A stretch of DNA of 16,177 bases from Methylococcaceae bacterium UBA4132 (GCA_002380945.1 DFWO01000032.1:1-16177), one strand, 5' to 3'; numbered from the stretch's first letter, positions 1-7,794 are shown. Numbers and translations: made by a program. Notes: generated by a model not told the origin, from the sequence alone.

Positions 1-135
1 AGCTTGTTTAGGCACTTTTTGGCTAAATTACGACGTAAATCCAAATGTTATTCCAAGTCCATGACGATGTTGCTTTATTCCGTTTGCCTTTTGATGCTTC
101 AGCGCAATGGTAATTTGAACGCTATTTTTAATTAA
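1..135 (+). pseudogene. 3' remnant of a transposase, IS1-like
   Basis: The first 44 codons are open from the window edge to a TAA at 133-135. They encode a basic peptide containing LAKLRRKSKCYSKS followed by MLLYSVCLLMLQRNGNLNAIFN. The R-R-K-x-x-C-Y-S-K-S pattern near the C-terminus is what I associate with IS1-type transposases, whose last residues include a similar K/R-rich plus S-K-S motif. The family call is from memory and only moderate. The 5' part lies outside the window, so I cannot say whether the element is intact. No terminal inverted repeat could be recognised after the stop. It sits 176 bp upstream of the acyltransferase gene and may mark the edge of an insertion. Confidence 0.45.
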
Positions 136-311
136 CAATACCGAACAATTTTTAACAAATTTATCTTTGACCGTTTTAACATGATTAAAACCAATAAATT
201 AAAACTATATAATGTTATAAAACCAACAAACTCAATAGTAGGATTCAAGTTTTTTATATCATTTTATAATACTTCGACTATATTTATTAGTTTCATCAAC
301 CAAGGCAATAA
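136..311 (+). promoter_or_regulatory. AT-rich upstream region of the acyltransferase gene
   Basis: This gene-free stretch is strongly AT-rich and lies between the transposase remnant and the acyltransferase start. It holds two perfect TATAAT hexamers, at 208-213 and 265-270, either of which could be a -10 element for the downstream gene. Neither has a convincing -35 at 16-18 bp; the nearest good TTGACC (167-172) is too far from both. The Shine-Dalgarno-like AAGG at 302-305 is 6 bp before the ATG at 312. The promoter assignment is inference from sequence composition. Confidence 0.35.
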
Positions 312-1040
312 ATGAGCATCGTTGAAGCGTTCAATCAGTATTTTGAGATAATACCTGCCAATTCGGATGCGCTTCGGCAAGAAGTTTATAAATTACGTTA
401 TCAAGTATATTGTGTTGAAAAGGGCTTTGAAAATCCCGAAGCGCATCCAGACTGCATGGAATATGATGAATATGATGTTTGTTCTAGTCATTATTTAATT
501 CGTCACATTGAAAGTGATTGTTACATGGCGACCACCCGTCTTATTTTGCCAGACCATCACAATCCAAAAAAATTATTCCCTATTGAAGCCCATAGTCAGA
601 TTAATAAGGCTATGCTAGAAAATATAAACCGCTCTCATTTAGCTGAGTTATCACGGTTTTGTGTATCGAAACAGTTTAGGCGTAGAGCCAACGAACAAGA
701 TTTACTAGTCACTAATGATGATTTGAATGATGGTGATTTTTCCCGAAAAAAGGAAAAAAATAATAGTGCTAACCTGACTCTTGCGCTGTTTTCCTGTAGC
801 ATGAGAATAAGTACCGAACACGATATTCGTTATTGGTATGCGATTATTGAACCCGCGTTAAAACGAGTCGTCGCGGGCTTCGGTATACATGTTATTGAAA
901 TTGGTCCACCCATTGATTTCCGCGGCACCCGCGTACCCTGCTTTATTAAACTGGATGATATGTTAAACAGTGTTGCAAAAAAGAATGTAAATTACTGGAA
1001 TATGCTGACTCACTATGGCGATTATCAAATTAAAAGTTAA
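312..1040 (+). CDS. PEP-CTERM/exosortase system-associated acyltransferase
   Basis: This encodes a 242-residue cytoplasmic protein of the GNAT-like acyltransferase group found in genomes with exosortase/PEP-CTERM protein sorting (the TIGR03694 type). The fold resembles acyl-homoserine-lactone synthases. The N-terminus has the family signature KLRYQVYCVEKGFE (residues 27-40), followed by TTRLILP (74-80), LAELSRFCVSK (110-120) with the conserved E-x-S-R, and IEIGPPIDFRGTRVPCFI (195-212). Length is normal for the family and no signal peptide or membrane segment is seen. The ATG at 312 is preceded by AAGG at a suitable distance. The acyl donor and acceptor are not known; members are usually linked to exopolysaccharide and envelope processing. 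No exosortase, EPS or PEP-CTERM substrate gene is visible nearby, so it is an orphan here. Its 3' end overlaps the convergent receptor gene by 11 bp. Confidence 0.85.
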   Translation: MSIVEAFNQYFEIIPANSDALRQEVYKLRYQVYCVEKGFENPEAHPDCMEYDEYDVCSSHYLIRHIESDCYMATTRLILPDHHNPKKLFPIEAHSQINKAMLENINRSHLAELSRFCVSKQFRRRANEQDLLVTNDDLNDGDFSRKKEKNNSANLTLALFSCSMRISTEHDIRYWYAIIEPALKRVVAGFGIHVIEIGPPIDFRGTRVPCFIKLDDMLNSVAKKNVNYWNMLTHYGDYQIKS

Positions 1041-3159
1041 TAGAACTTTCAAGATAAAATAACCTGCCCGACATTGGAATATTTTGCGGTAATGATGTAG
1101 GTGCCGCAGGTTCTAAGTTGTTTCTAGCATCTAATAAATTGCGTACCGAGGCTGATACATTTAAATGCCCAAATAGTTGCTTACCTCTTAAGGTAAAATC
1201 AATAGTTTGGTAATCACTTAAAGGTCTGGTATCTGTGCTGGCAGGAAGTCTACCACCTATCCAATTAAGTTGCGGCTGTATGTGCCAATTGGATAAAAAT
1301 TGCCAATCTATCGCCACATATACATGATGTTCAGGCACATAAGTCACGCTGTCATGTGTTTGCTGATTAATAGCATGTTGCCACGCATAATTGCCGAATA
1401 GTCGCCATTCATCACTCGCCTGCCAGTTCCATTCAAATTCACCGCCATAACCCTGCTGATTACCGCTATTGCGAAATGTTGACGAGCGTTTGCCGACATC
1501 AGGCACGGCAGCAATTAGGTCTTTAATATCATAATAGTACAGGTTGAGAGCGGTTCTCAGGGCATCAACAGGACGATAATCTAAAGCCCATTCAATAGTA
1601 TTGATAGTTTCAGGCTTTAAATTTTTATTGCCTAGTAAGACTGGGTTGTTTTGATTGCCTTGTTCTGAAAAACTAGGGGCTCTAAAAGCTCTACCATACA
1701 GTAATTTAGTGGTAACTTGTTTATTAATATCCCACACTAACGCCGCGCGTGGATTAACAGTACTGCCAAAATCAGAATAATGGTCATAACGAACCCCTGC
1801 TGTGAGTTGCCAATTATCTGTAAACTGCCATTCATCTTGCAATACACCCGAAAAAATGGAGCGATGGGCATTAGCTAAGTAAACATAAGGTGTACCCGTT
1901 ACATCAGTTAATGTACCATCAACCACCTTAGGCACTGGTGAACCACTAATCACCCCTGCACCATAATTTTTAGCCTCGCGTGTACTTATCTGTTCATAAC
2001 GAAAACCTGTACTAAGGCGCAAGGTATGATTATCAAAGCCTTTGTAAATTGAACTTAGTTCAATAGCAGGAATGTTCTCTATACGCCCTAAATCAGTAAG
2101 TACGCCATTAGGAAACAATGTTGCTGGCAATCTAGGATTGTTACTGAAATTACCATCAGGAAGTAACGGTAGGCGTGCGTTATCAGCAAACACTTGCCCT
2201 TGCGCACTAAAATCAGCGTATAAGTAGCTAAGATGCGCAGTCAGCTCTAAATCTCTGAACCAATCTTCAGTGGAAAAACGTACATCTCCCAGATATTGCT
2301 GACCCTGAGTTTCGCCATTAGGGTCTAATACTGCGTTGCCACCCACACGAGTTCCTGTATCTAACGCACTAAATGACCAAAAATCAACATCCCAATGTTT
2401 ACGTTGTAAATTAAGATGTGCATCTAAAGTACTATAACGTCCTTGATACTTACCTGGTGCGTGCGATGCGTGTGTACCAAATGCTCTATCTACAGTGCTT
2501 TGAGCATCAGCCTGAATAATTCTGTTTGGATCACCATTAGTGTGTTGGTATTGTAAACTGGTGGCAATATCCCAACCTGCCCAGTTTCCACTCTGTTGCG
2601 CCCAGCCACTTTGTGTATCGGCATTCCCAGCGCGAACACCCAGTTTTGTACCATTAATATCTTTAGCTTTTTTGGTGACGATATTGATGACACCTGCAAA
2701 CGCATCCGCACCATACAACGCAGAACCAGGACCTCGAATGACTTCGACACGTTCAACAGCTTCCAGCGGTAATTCAAAATGTGACATCGTAGAACCGCGA
2801 AACGGTGTATTAATACGCGTACCGTTAACCATCATCAATAATTCTGAATTAGTGGCGTTGCGTATACCGCGCAGACTGTAACTATAATCATAAGTGCTGC
2901 TTTGTAGACTGGCATGAACGCCAGGTACTGTTTCCAAAACCTCATGTAGTTCCGTTGCCCCCATTGATTTAATTTGCTCAGCGGTCACAATACTGGTTAC
3001 AGCGGCAGATTGAAAAATAGGCTTAGGTGTACCCGTAGCAATACTAACGGAGGTTTCTGCGAGTTCAGCAGGTGACATAGAAAAATAATCAATTTCAGCA
3101 GCCATCGCCTGATAGGTAGAAAAGTAAGCAACTGCAACTATGAGATGGGGACGTTTCAT
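1030..3159 (-). CDS. TonB-dependent outer-membrane receptor
   Basis: This 709-residue protein is a complete TonB-dependent receptor. A signal peptide covers about residues 1-20 (cleavage near QAMA-AE). It is followed by a TonB-box-like segment in ETSVSIATGTPKP (about 35-47) and the plug domain (about 48-165), with VTAEQIKSMGATELHEVLET, GVHAS, SLRGIR, VNGTR and VEVIRGPGSALYGADAFAGVINIVT-type motifs. The rest is a 22-strand barrel, with a TonB-dependent receptor motif near QLTAGVRYDHY and a terminal aromatic residue (SSINF-stop), as expected for BAM recognition. The substrate cannot be read from sequence; the type resembles colicin I/vitamin B12/siderophore-like receptors. The start codon overlaps the stop of the upstream CHASE8-EAL-tail gene in ATGA, so the two are translationally coupled. 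Receptors of this kind are often found with YfiR and GGDEF sensor genes, and that context is preserved here. Confidence 0.93.
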   Translation of the reverse strand: MKRPHLIVAVAYFSTYQAMAAEIDYFSMSPAELAETSVSIATGTPKPIFQSAAVTSIVTAEQIKSMGATELHEVLETVPGVHASLQSSTYDYSYSLRGIRNATNSELLMMVNGTRINTPFRGSTMSHFELPLEAVERVEVIRGPGSALYGADAFAGVINIVTKKAKDINGTKLGVRAGNADTQSGWAQQSGNWAGWDIATSLQYQHTNGDPNRIIQADAQSTVDRAFGTHASHAPGKYQGRYSTLDAHLNLQRKHWDVDFWSFSALDTGTRVGGNAVLDPNGETQGQQYLGDVRFSTEDWFRDLELTAHLSYLYADFSAQGQVFADNARLPLLPDGNFSNNPRLPATLFPNGVLTDLGRIENIPAIELSSIYKGFDNHTLRLSTGFRYEQISTREAKNYGAGVISGSPVPKVVDGTLTDVTGTPYVYLANAHRSIFSGVLQDEWQFTDNWQLTAGVRYDHYSDFGSTVNPRAALVWDINKQVTTKLLYGRAFRAPSFSEQGNQNNPVLLGNKNLKPETINTIEWALDYRPVDALRTALNLYYYDIKDLIAAVPDVGKRSSTFRNSGNQQGYGGEFEWNWQASDEWRLFGNYAWQHAINQQTHDSVTYVPEHHVYVAIDWQFLSNWHIQPQLNWIGGRLPASTDTRPLSDYQTIDFTLRGKQLFGHLNVSASVRNLLDARNNLEPAAPTSLPQNIPMSGRLFYLESSINF

Positions 3160-3857
3160 TTTGACGTAGCCATAAAAGGTTTTATAAGTGTAAGTTCGCT
3201 CAATAATACAGGTTTTCCAATACCATAACCCTGAACATAATCTACGCCCAATTCACTAAGCAGGTTAAATATTGTTTTATCTTCAACAAACTCAGCAATG
3301 GTCTTTTTACCCATAACATGTCCAACTTCGTTAATACACTTTACCATAGCAAGGTTTACTTTATCTTTCAAAATATTTTTAACAAATAAACCGTGCCAGT
3401 AAGTCGCAGCAAAATTAGCACGAATAAACATAGTACCATGCCACTCCGTATCGACCATAATGGGTTGCAACACAAATAAATGGGTATCTATGAATTGTGT
3501 TATATATCCTGCAATAGATGCTGGGCAACTCCATATATTCTGTTCAACTTTCAGTAATTCGGTAAAAACCTTACCATTAGCATCATAAAGACAAGCCGCT
3601 TGTACTTCAGGTAGCGTGTTAATGACAGCAAGATTTTCTCGCTCTAAGTCTTGATCATTAAAAAGTAGCGCGGCGGTACTGCAATTAGCGATAATCGTGG
3701 CTACCGCTGACAAGTTATCCTGTACATTTTTTTGAAACTCATTAATTTCAAGTATCAATAAAAACACGCCGATAACTGGTAATGACAATAGACTGGGAAA
3801 TATAATAATTAGTAGCGGCTTACGTTTGATTGATGAGTCAGCAATACATTTAATCAT
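3156..3857 (-). CDS. CHASE8-type membrane sensor fused to an EAL-domain C-terminal remnant
   Basis: This is a predicted 233-residue inner-membrane protein. A hydrophobic segment at about 14-37 is followed by a periplasmic CHASE8-like region (about 38-150, with ATIIANCSTAALLFNDQDL and TLPEVQAACLYDANG). The sequence then jumps at residues 152-156 (TYWHG) into the last ~65 residues of an EAL domain: GLFVKNILKDKVNLAMVKCINEVGHVMGKKTIAEFVED and VDYVQGYGIGKP. A normal relative is CHASE8-HAMP-GGDEF-EAL of roughly 600 or more residues. The second membrane helix, HAMP, GGDEF, the EAL signature and the DDFG motif are all absent, so it should have no c-di-GMP synthase or phosphodiesterase activity. I chose the ATG at 3857 because AAGGA lies 7 bp upstream. 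A start at 3875 (239 residues) is possible but overlaps yfiR more. It overlaps the YfiR gene by 8 bp and the receptor gene by 4 bp. It could be a degenerate pseudogene product or a retained sensor/decoy for YfiR. Confidence 0.85.
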   Translation of the reverse strand: MIKCIADSSIKRKPLLIIIFPSLLSLPVIGVFLLILEINEFQKNVQDNLSAVATIIANCSTAALLFNDQDLERENLAVINTLPEVQAACLYDANGKVFTELLKVEQNIWSCPASIAGYITQFIDTHLFVLQPIMVDTEWHGTMFIRANFAATYWHGLFVKNILKDKVNLAMVKCINEVGHVMGKKTIAEFVEDKTIFNLLSELGVDYVQGYGIGKPVLLSELTLIKPFMATSK

Positions 3858-4419
3858 TGTCGCATCCTTCAACAAGCTCAGAAACTTCCAATAGTTTCGC
3901 GCTGATTTTTAAACCGCTTTGATATAATAGTTTTTGATTGATTTGTAATTTTATTCTATCCTGTTGCTTAATAAAAGCAATCATGCCGCATTGCTTGATA
4001 AAGGTTGCTTCTTCACCCACAGTTAACATATTTTTAGTTGACATCGCCGCTTTAGCATTGTTACCTGCACTTATATAAACGATGTGACAATGCAGGTCTT
4101 TATTAATAGCCGTCAATCTGAATAATTTAATGGGGCGATTAAAGGCTGTTCGCTGTTCAATGCCATTAATTGAATCGCCAAAAGGATCGTTACCTATAAT
4201 GCAAATATTAAAAGTGTCAGTATTATTTTCCTCAGACCAAGTAATAAATTTAGTGAAATTGAATATATAGCCTGCTTTTATTTTATATTCCTCAATAGGC
4301 AAAGTATCCGCATAGGTCTGTGATAAACACAGCAGGCAAGCTAAAAAAACACCAAGCAAGCGGCTACTTTTGATGTTTTGATAATGCAGGGATAAACAAA
4401 AAAATTGTAAGGACTGCAA
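3850..4419 (-). CDS. YfiR-family periplasmic protein (DUF4154)
   Basis: This 189-residue exported protein has a signal peptide with hydrophobic core LLGVFLACLLCLSQTYA (residues 21-37, cleavage near YA-D) and a DUF4154/YfiR domain. The family marks are EEYKIKAGYIFNFTKFITW (43-61), ICIIGNDPFG (72-81), HIVYIS (112-117), LTVGE (132-136) and LQINQKLLYQSGLKISAKLLEVSELV (158-183). In the Pseudomonas YfiBNR system, YfiR is the periplasmic inhibitor that binds the CHASE8 sensor domain of the diguanylate cyclase YfiN. The mature protein has cysteines at 73, 111, 144 and 186; the 73/111 spacing resembles a known YfiR disulphide. Only a TTG start (4419), preceded by AGGCGG at 4 bp, fits the frame. The signal peptide would look more typical if it began at the ATC codon before KSSRLLG, so the start is uncertain. 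It is the first gene of the operon with the CHASE8 sensor and TonB receptor. Confidence 0.85.
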   Translation of the reverse strand: MQSLQFFCLSLHYQNIKSSRLLGVFLACLLCLSQTYADTLPIEEYKIKAGYIFNFTKFITWSEENNTDTFNICIIGNDPFGDSINGIEQRTAFNRPIKLFRLTAINKDLHCHIVYISAGNNAKAAMSTKNMLTVGEEATFIKQCGMIAFIKQQDRIKLQINQKLLYQSGLKISAKLLEVSELVEGCDND

Positions 4420-4479
4420 CGCGCCGCCTAAATAAAATAAGTAAAGTGGTTCAAGTCTAATCTAAGATAGTTTAGTTGA

Positions 4480-5787
4480 CTACTGAGAAAAAAATTGGCG
4501 CATTGCCCTGATTAAATAATGATGATCCCATACTCCCGCGCTTTCTCGGATACTGTGCATTGCCCATAGCGGATTACCGACATCAACACAATGAATACCT
4601 AAACGACTAGAAGCCATAGGACCAATGGTACTGCCACAGCCTAAATCATTACGATGGGAATATTTTTGATACGGTATGCCCGCTAACTCGCAACAATCAG
4701 CAAAGAGCGCGTCTGAACCACTGGTGGTACTGTAACGCTGGTTCGCATTGACTTTAATGACAGGTCCTTGATTCACCAGCACTTTATGATCTGGATCATA
4801 AGCCAATGGAAAACTGGGTTGATAAGCGTGTGCCATGTCCGCGCTTATCATGGTGCTTTTTGCTAACGTGCGTAAAAAATCTTCGCCTTCGGTTTTTGTT
4901 GCTAAGGCAATACGCGCCAATATATCAGCAAGAAAACTACCATCCGCGCCTTTATGGCTTTCGCTACCAATTTCTTCGTGGTCAAAAAACGCACAGACTA
5001 AGGTGCTGTCTGCTTGTAAAACGCTGTCATCTAATAATGCCAATAATGCCGCATGACAAGAGGCTAAATTATCCAGTTGACTGTTCGCATAAAACTCATT
5101 ATCTGCACCCCACAATACGCCTTTTTGCGTGTCATAAACGGCTAAATCCCACGATAAAATGCGCTCTGCTTCAATGCTTAACTGCTGTTGTAACCAATTA
5201 GAAAAATACGCGCTGGGTAATTGTTGTTCGGTTAAACGCGTTAAAATTAACGGCAATTCCAGTTGTTTATGCAATTTTAAACCGTCTTCATTGACAGTAC
5301 GGTTCATGTGTATTGCCAAGTTAGGCAAACGCAATAACGGCTTATCACAGCGCACTAACTGGCTCGCTACTTTACCTTGATCATTCTTATAGCTAACTCG
5401 CCCTGCTAGACTTAAATCCCTATCAGCAAAGGTTGCTAATATTGGTCCCCCATACACTTCAACACCCAAACGCAATAAGCCATCTGTTGCCGTTGCAGCA
5501 TTGGGTTTAATGCGTAGCCCAGGCGAATCGGTATGTGCGCCGATTAGTTTAAAGCCTGTTTCAACTAATGGTTTTTGTCCTCGTACAAATACGATAATGG
5601 ACGAGTCATCACGCACAACGTAATAACGTCCACCTGCTTTCAGTGTCCATTTTTCAGTTTCATCCAGTTTGATGAATGAAAACGCTGCCAGTTGCGTTTC
5701 GATAGTATTTACTACATGACTAGGGCTGGGGCTGGCATCAATAAAATCGAGTAGTAATTGCGCTTGTTGTGTGGCGGTCATGGTCAT
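4480..5787 (-). CDS. apeB: M18 family aminopeptidase
   Basis: This 435-residue cytoplasmic metallopeptidase of the M18 (aspartyl aminopeptidase) family removes N-terminal residues from peptides using two divalent metal ions. Expected ligand positions are present: His85 in IGAHTDSPGLRIKP, Asp239 in NSQLDNLASCHAAL, Glu271/Glu272 in FFDHEEIGSESHKGADG, Asp317 in MISADMAHAYQP and His411 in AMHSIRESAG. The SGSDA (356-360) and CGSTIGPM (384-391) motifs are also typical. Length matches the 430-residue bacterial members. The ATG at 5787 has AAGGA 5 bp upstream, which favours it over the second ATG two codons later. It follows the FAD-dependent oxidoreductase gene on the same strand after 71 bp containing a palindrome. 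A 60-bp gap separates it from yfiR. The symbol follows common usage for bacterial M18 proteins. Confidence 0.93.
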   Translation of the reverse strand: MTMTATQQAQLLLDFIDASPSPSHVVNTIETQLAAFSFIKLDETEKWTLKAGGRYYVVRDDSSIIVFVRGQKPLVETGFKLIGAHTDSPGLRIKPNAATATDGLLRLGVEVYGGPILATFADRDLSLAGRVSYKNDQGKVASQLVRCDKPLLRLPNLAIHMNRTVNEDGLKLHKQLELPLILTRLTEQQLPSAYFSNWLQQQLSIEAERILSWDLAVYDTQKGVLWGADNEFYANSQLDNLASCHAALLALLDDSVLQADSTLVCAFFDHEEIGSESHKGADGSFLADILARIALATKTEGEDFLRTLAKSTMISADMAHAYQPSFPLAYDPDHKVLVNQGPVIKVNANQRYSTTSGSDALFADCCELAGIPYQKYSHRNDLGCGSTIGPMASSRLGIHCVDVGNPLWAMHSIRESAGVWDHHYLIRAMRQFFSQ

Positions 5788-5824
5788 GTTGTTCCTTTTT
5801 GTTTCCTATGAGAGTTCATAAATA

Positions 5825-5853
5825 GTACAGACGTTGCAGTGCAACGTTTCTAC
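5825..5853. repeat. Palindromic intergenic repeat (ACGTTGCA family)
   Basis: ACGTTGCA (5831-5838) and TGCAACGT (5840-5847) form an 8-bp perfect inverted repeat around one base, with outer GTA/TAC pairs at 5825-5827 and 5851-5853. Similar GTAGAGACGTTGCA-type palindromes recur many times in various bacterial genomes, so I call it a small dispersed repeat. It lies between the FAD oxidoreductase gene and apeB, where the stem could slow or end transcription. There is no clear U-tract, so it is not a standard terminator. Confidence 0.55.
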
Positions 5854-5858
5854 GAGTG

Positions 5859-7466
5859 CTATTTGAGCGCGTCAACCATTGCCAACGCCACCGCTTCAGC
5901 CACTTTAATGCCATCGACAGCGGCGGATAAAATGCCCCCTGCATAACCTGCGCCCTCACCTGCTGGATACAAGCCTTGGATATTGATGCTTTGATAATGC
6001 GCGTTGCGTTTAATACGAATCGGTGACGATGTGCGCGTTTCTACCGCTGTTAATACTGCATCATCCATTGCAAAACCTTTTATTTTCTTATCAAATGCAG
6101 GTAATGCTTCGCGGATGGCTTCAATCGCATAATCAGGTAATGCGGTACTTAAATCGGTTAAATATACGCTGGGTGTGTATGACGGTTGTACACTGCCTAA
6201 ATTCTCAGATGGCCTCTGTGCCAGAAAATCACCGACACGTTGTGCGGGTGCTTGGTAATTACTACCTCCCAACACAAAGGCATGGGCTTCTAAACGACGC
6301 TGCAAATCTATACCTGCCAACGGATGTTCAGGGTAATCATCGGGAGTAATACCGACCACAATCGCACTATTCGCATTGCGTTCATTGCGTGAATATTGAC
6401 TCATACCATTCGTTACTACATGACCTGCTTCTGACGTTGCTGCCACCACCGTTCCTCCCGGACACATACAGAAACTATACACCGAGCGTCCATTTTTACA
6501 GTGATGCACTAGTTTATAATCCGCTGCACCCAGTAACGGATGCCCAGCCGATTTACCAAACCGACACACATCAATTAAGGATTGCGGATGCTCAATGCGA
6601 AAGCCGATAGAAAATGGTTTGGCTTCAATATATACGCCATGCTCATAAAGCATTTTAAAGGTATCTCTCGCACTATGTCCGACGGCTAACACCACATTAT
6701 CACTCACTAACGTTTCGCCATTAGCCAGTTTTACACCGCGTACTTGACCGTTATCAATGACTATTTCATCAACACGATTTTGAAAACGAATCTCACCACC
6801 CAATGATTCTATAGTGGCACGGATTTGTTCTACCATCGTGACTAATTTAAACGTACCGATATGTGGTTTGCTAACATAAAGAATTTCAGCGGGTGCGCCC
6901 GCTTTGACAAACTCAGTCAGCACTTTACGTCCGTAATGGTGCGGGTCTTTGATTTGTGTGTACAGCTTACCGTCAGAAAACGTCCCTGCCCCACCTTCAC
7001 CAAATTGTACATTGGATTCAGCATTAAACTTGGATTGTCGCCACAAACCGAAAGTGTCTTTCGTACGTTCGCGGACTTCTTTACCGCGTTCTAAAATAAT
7101 CGGACGAAAACCCATTTGTGCCAAAATCAAACCCGCAAACAAACCACAAGGACCTGTGCCAATCACAATCGGACGCTGTGTTAATTGCGCAGGCGCGTGG
7201 GTGACAAACTGATAAGTAGTATCAGGTGTGATAGAAATGTGCGGGTCATCTTGTAAACGTGCCAATACCTCCGTTTCATTTTTAAGCTCCACATCCAACG
7301 TATACACCAGCTCGATAGCATTACGTTTACGCGCATCATGCCCTTGACGGAACACGGTATACGCAATGAAATCTTGTGGCGTGATACTTAGTCGCGTAAT
7401 AATCGCGGTTTTTATCATGCTATCAGCATGATCCAGAGGTAATTTAAGTTCGGTAATTCTTAACAT
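5859..7466 (-). CDS. FAD/NAD(P)-dependent dehydrogenase, COG2509 type
   Basis: This 535-residue protein belongs to the conserved but biochemically uncharacterised FAD-dependent dehydrogenase family (COG2509). Residues 1-90 form the N-terminal RNA-binding-like/ferredoxin-like region (begins MLRITELKLPLDH). The dinucleotide-binding motif is VIGTGPCGLFAG (101-112), followed by an acidic E-R-G end of the second strand. Other family marks are FGEGGAGTFSDGKLYTQIKD (155-174), YVSKPHIGT (197-205), YSFCMCPGG and the FAD-closing segment LYPAGEGAGYAGGI (499-512). I chose the ATG at 7466 because family members begin this way. A longer frame to 7529 would overlap the DUF3301 gene by 47 bp, and a GTG at 7481 is the other possible start. 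The substrate is unknown. It follows the DUF3301 gene after 16 bp, suggesting co-transcription. Confidence 0.9.
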   Translation of the reverse strand: MLRITELKLPLDHADSMIKTAIITRLSITPQDFIAYTVFRQGHDARKRNAIELVYTLDVELKNETEVLARLQDDPHISITPDTTYQFVTHAPAQLTQRPIVIGTGPCGLFAGLILAQMGFRPIILERGKEVRERTKDTFGLWRQSKFNAESNVQFGEGGAGTFSDGKLYTQIKDPHHYGRKVLTEFVKAGAPAEILYVSKPHIGTFKLVTMVEQIRATIESLGGEIRFQNRVDEIVIDNGQVRGVKLANGETLVSDNVVLAVGHSARDTFKMLYEHGVYIEAKPFSIGFRIEHPQSLIDVCRFGKSAGHPLLGAADYKLVHHCKNGRSVYSFCMCPGGTVVAATSEAGHVVTNGMSQYSRNERNANSAIVVGITPDDYPEHPLAGIDLQRRLEAHAFVLGGSNYQAPAQRVGDFLAQRPSENLGSVQPSYTPSVYLTDLSTALPDYAIEAIREALPAFDKKIKGFAMDDAVLTAVETRTSSPIRIKRNAHYQSINIQGLYPAGEGAGYAGGILSAAVDGIKVAEAVALAMVDALK

Positions 7467-7482
7467 GATTTTTTTGTCCACA

Positions 7483-7794
7483 TTACTCAATTCGATATGG
7501 CTGCATCTCAATCGACAACACCCTATCACCTAATACCGTGCAAACACCGTTATAGCGTTCATCACCTGTTGAAGCAAATTCAAACATATAGCAACGATAA
7601 ACTTGCCACTTCCCTGCCGCATTTCTTTTTAAACCTATGCGCGTTAATGCCACATACTCATCCAACATAAGCAACTCTAATGCGTTACATCGCGTTTTGA
7701 CTGCCTGTAACGCCAGTGTTTTCATAGATTGTGCATTGAACCAGTACCAATAAGCCAACAAAAGTAAACTTATTACAACAAGATTATCCAACAT
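7483..7794 (-). CDS. DUF3301 domain-containing membrane protein
   Basis: This 103-residue protein matches the DUF3301 pattern of gammaproteobacteria. It has one N-terminal membrane helix (residues 3-19, LVVISLLLLAYWYW) followed by a basic/aromatic soluble domain with QAVKTRCNALELLMLDEYVAL, LKRNAAGKWQVYRCYMFEF and GDERYNGVCTVLGDRV. The first segment contains a conserved Cys (about residue 36) near a QLLD-like motif. Its function is not known. It starts with ATG at 7794, with a weak GGA upstream. It lies divergently from the GFA-family gene over a 92-bp shared region and directly upstream of the FAD oxidoreductase gene. Confidence 0.85.
   Translation of the reverse strand: MLDNLVVISLLLLAYWYWFNAQSMKTLALQAVKTRCNALELLMLDEYVALTRIGLKRNAAGKWQVYRCYMFEFASTGDERYNGVCTVLGDRVLSIEMQPYRIE

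Noticed and set aside
10..24. GGCAC-N4-TGGC resembling a sigma-54 promoter
   Set aside because: It lies within the transposase remnant coding sequence, lacks the TTGC(A/T) half with the right spacing, and is about 290 bp from the gene.
312..1040. LuxI-type acyl-homoserine-lactone synthase
   Set aside because: The fold is related, but the RYQVYCVEKGFE, IEIGPPIDFRGTRVPCF signatures and length match the PEP-CTERM-associated acyltransferase group, and no LuxR-type regulator is adjacent.
4420..4479. Terminator between apeB and the yfiR operon
   Set aside because: No stem-loop with a T run could be found in the 60 bp, so read-through from apeB into the yfiR operon remains possible.
4806..5380. 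Several + strand ORFs of 73-131 codons opposite apeB
   Set aside because: They lie antisense to a well-supported M18 gene, have low-complexity or unnatural composition and no recognisable domain.
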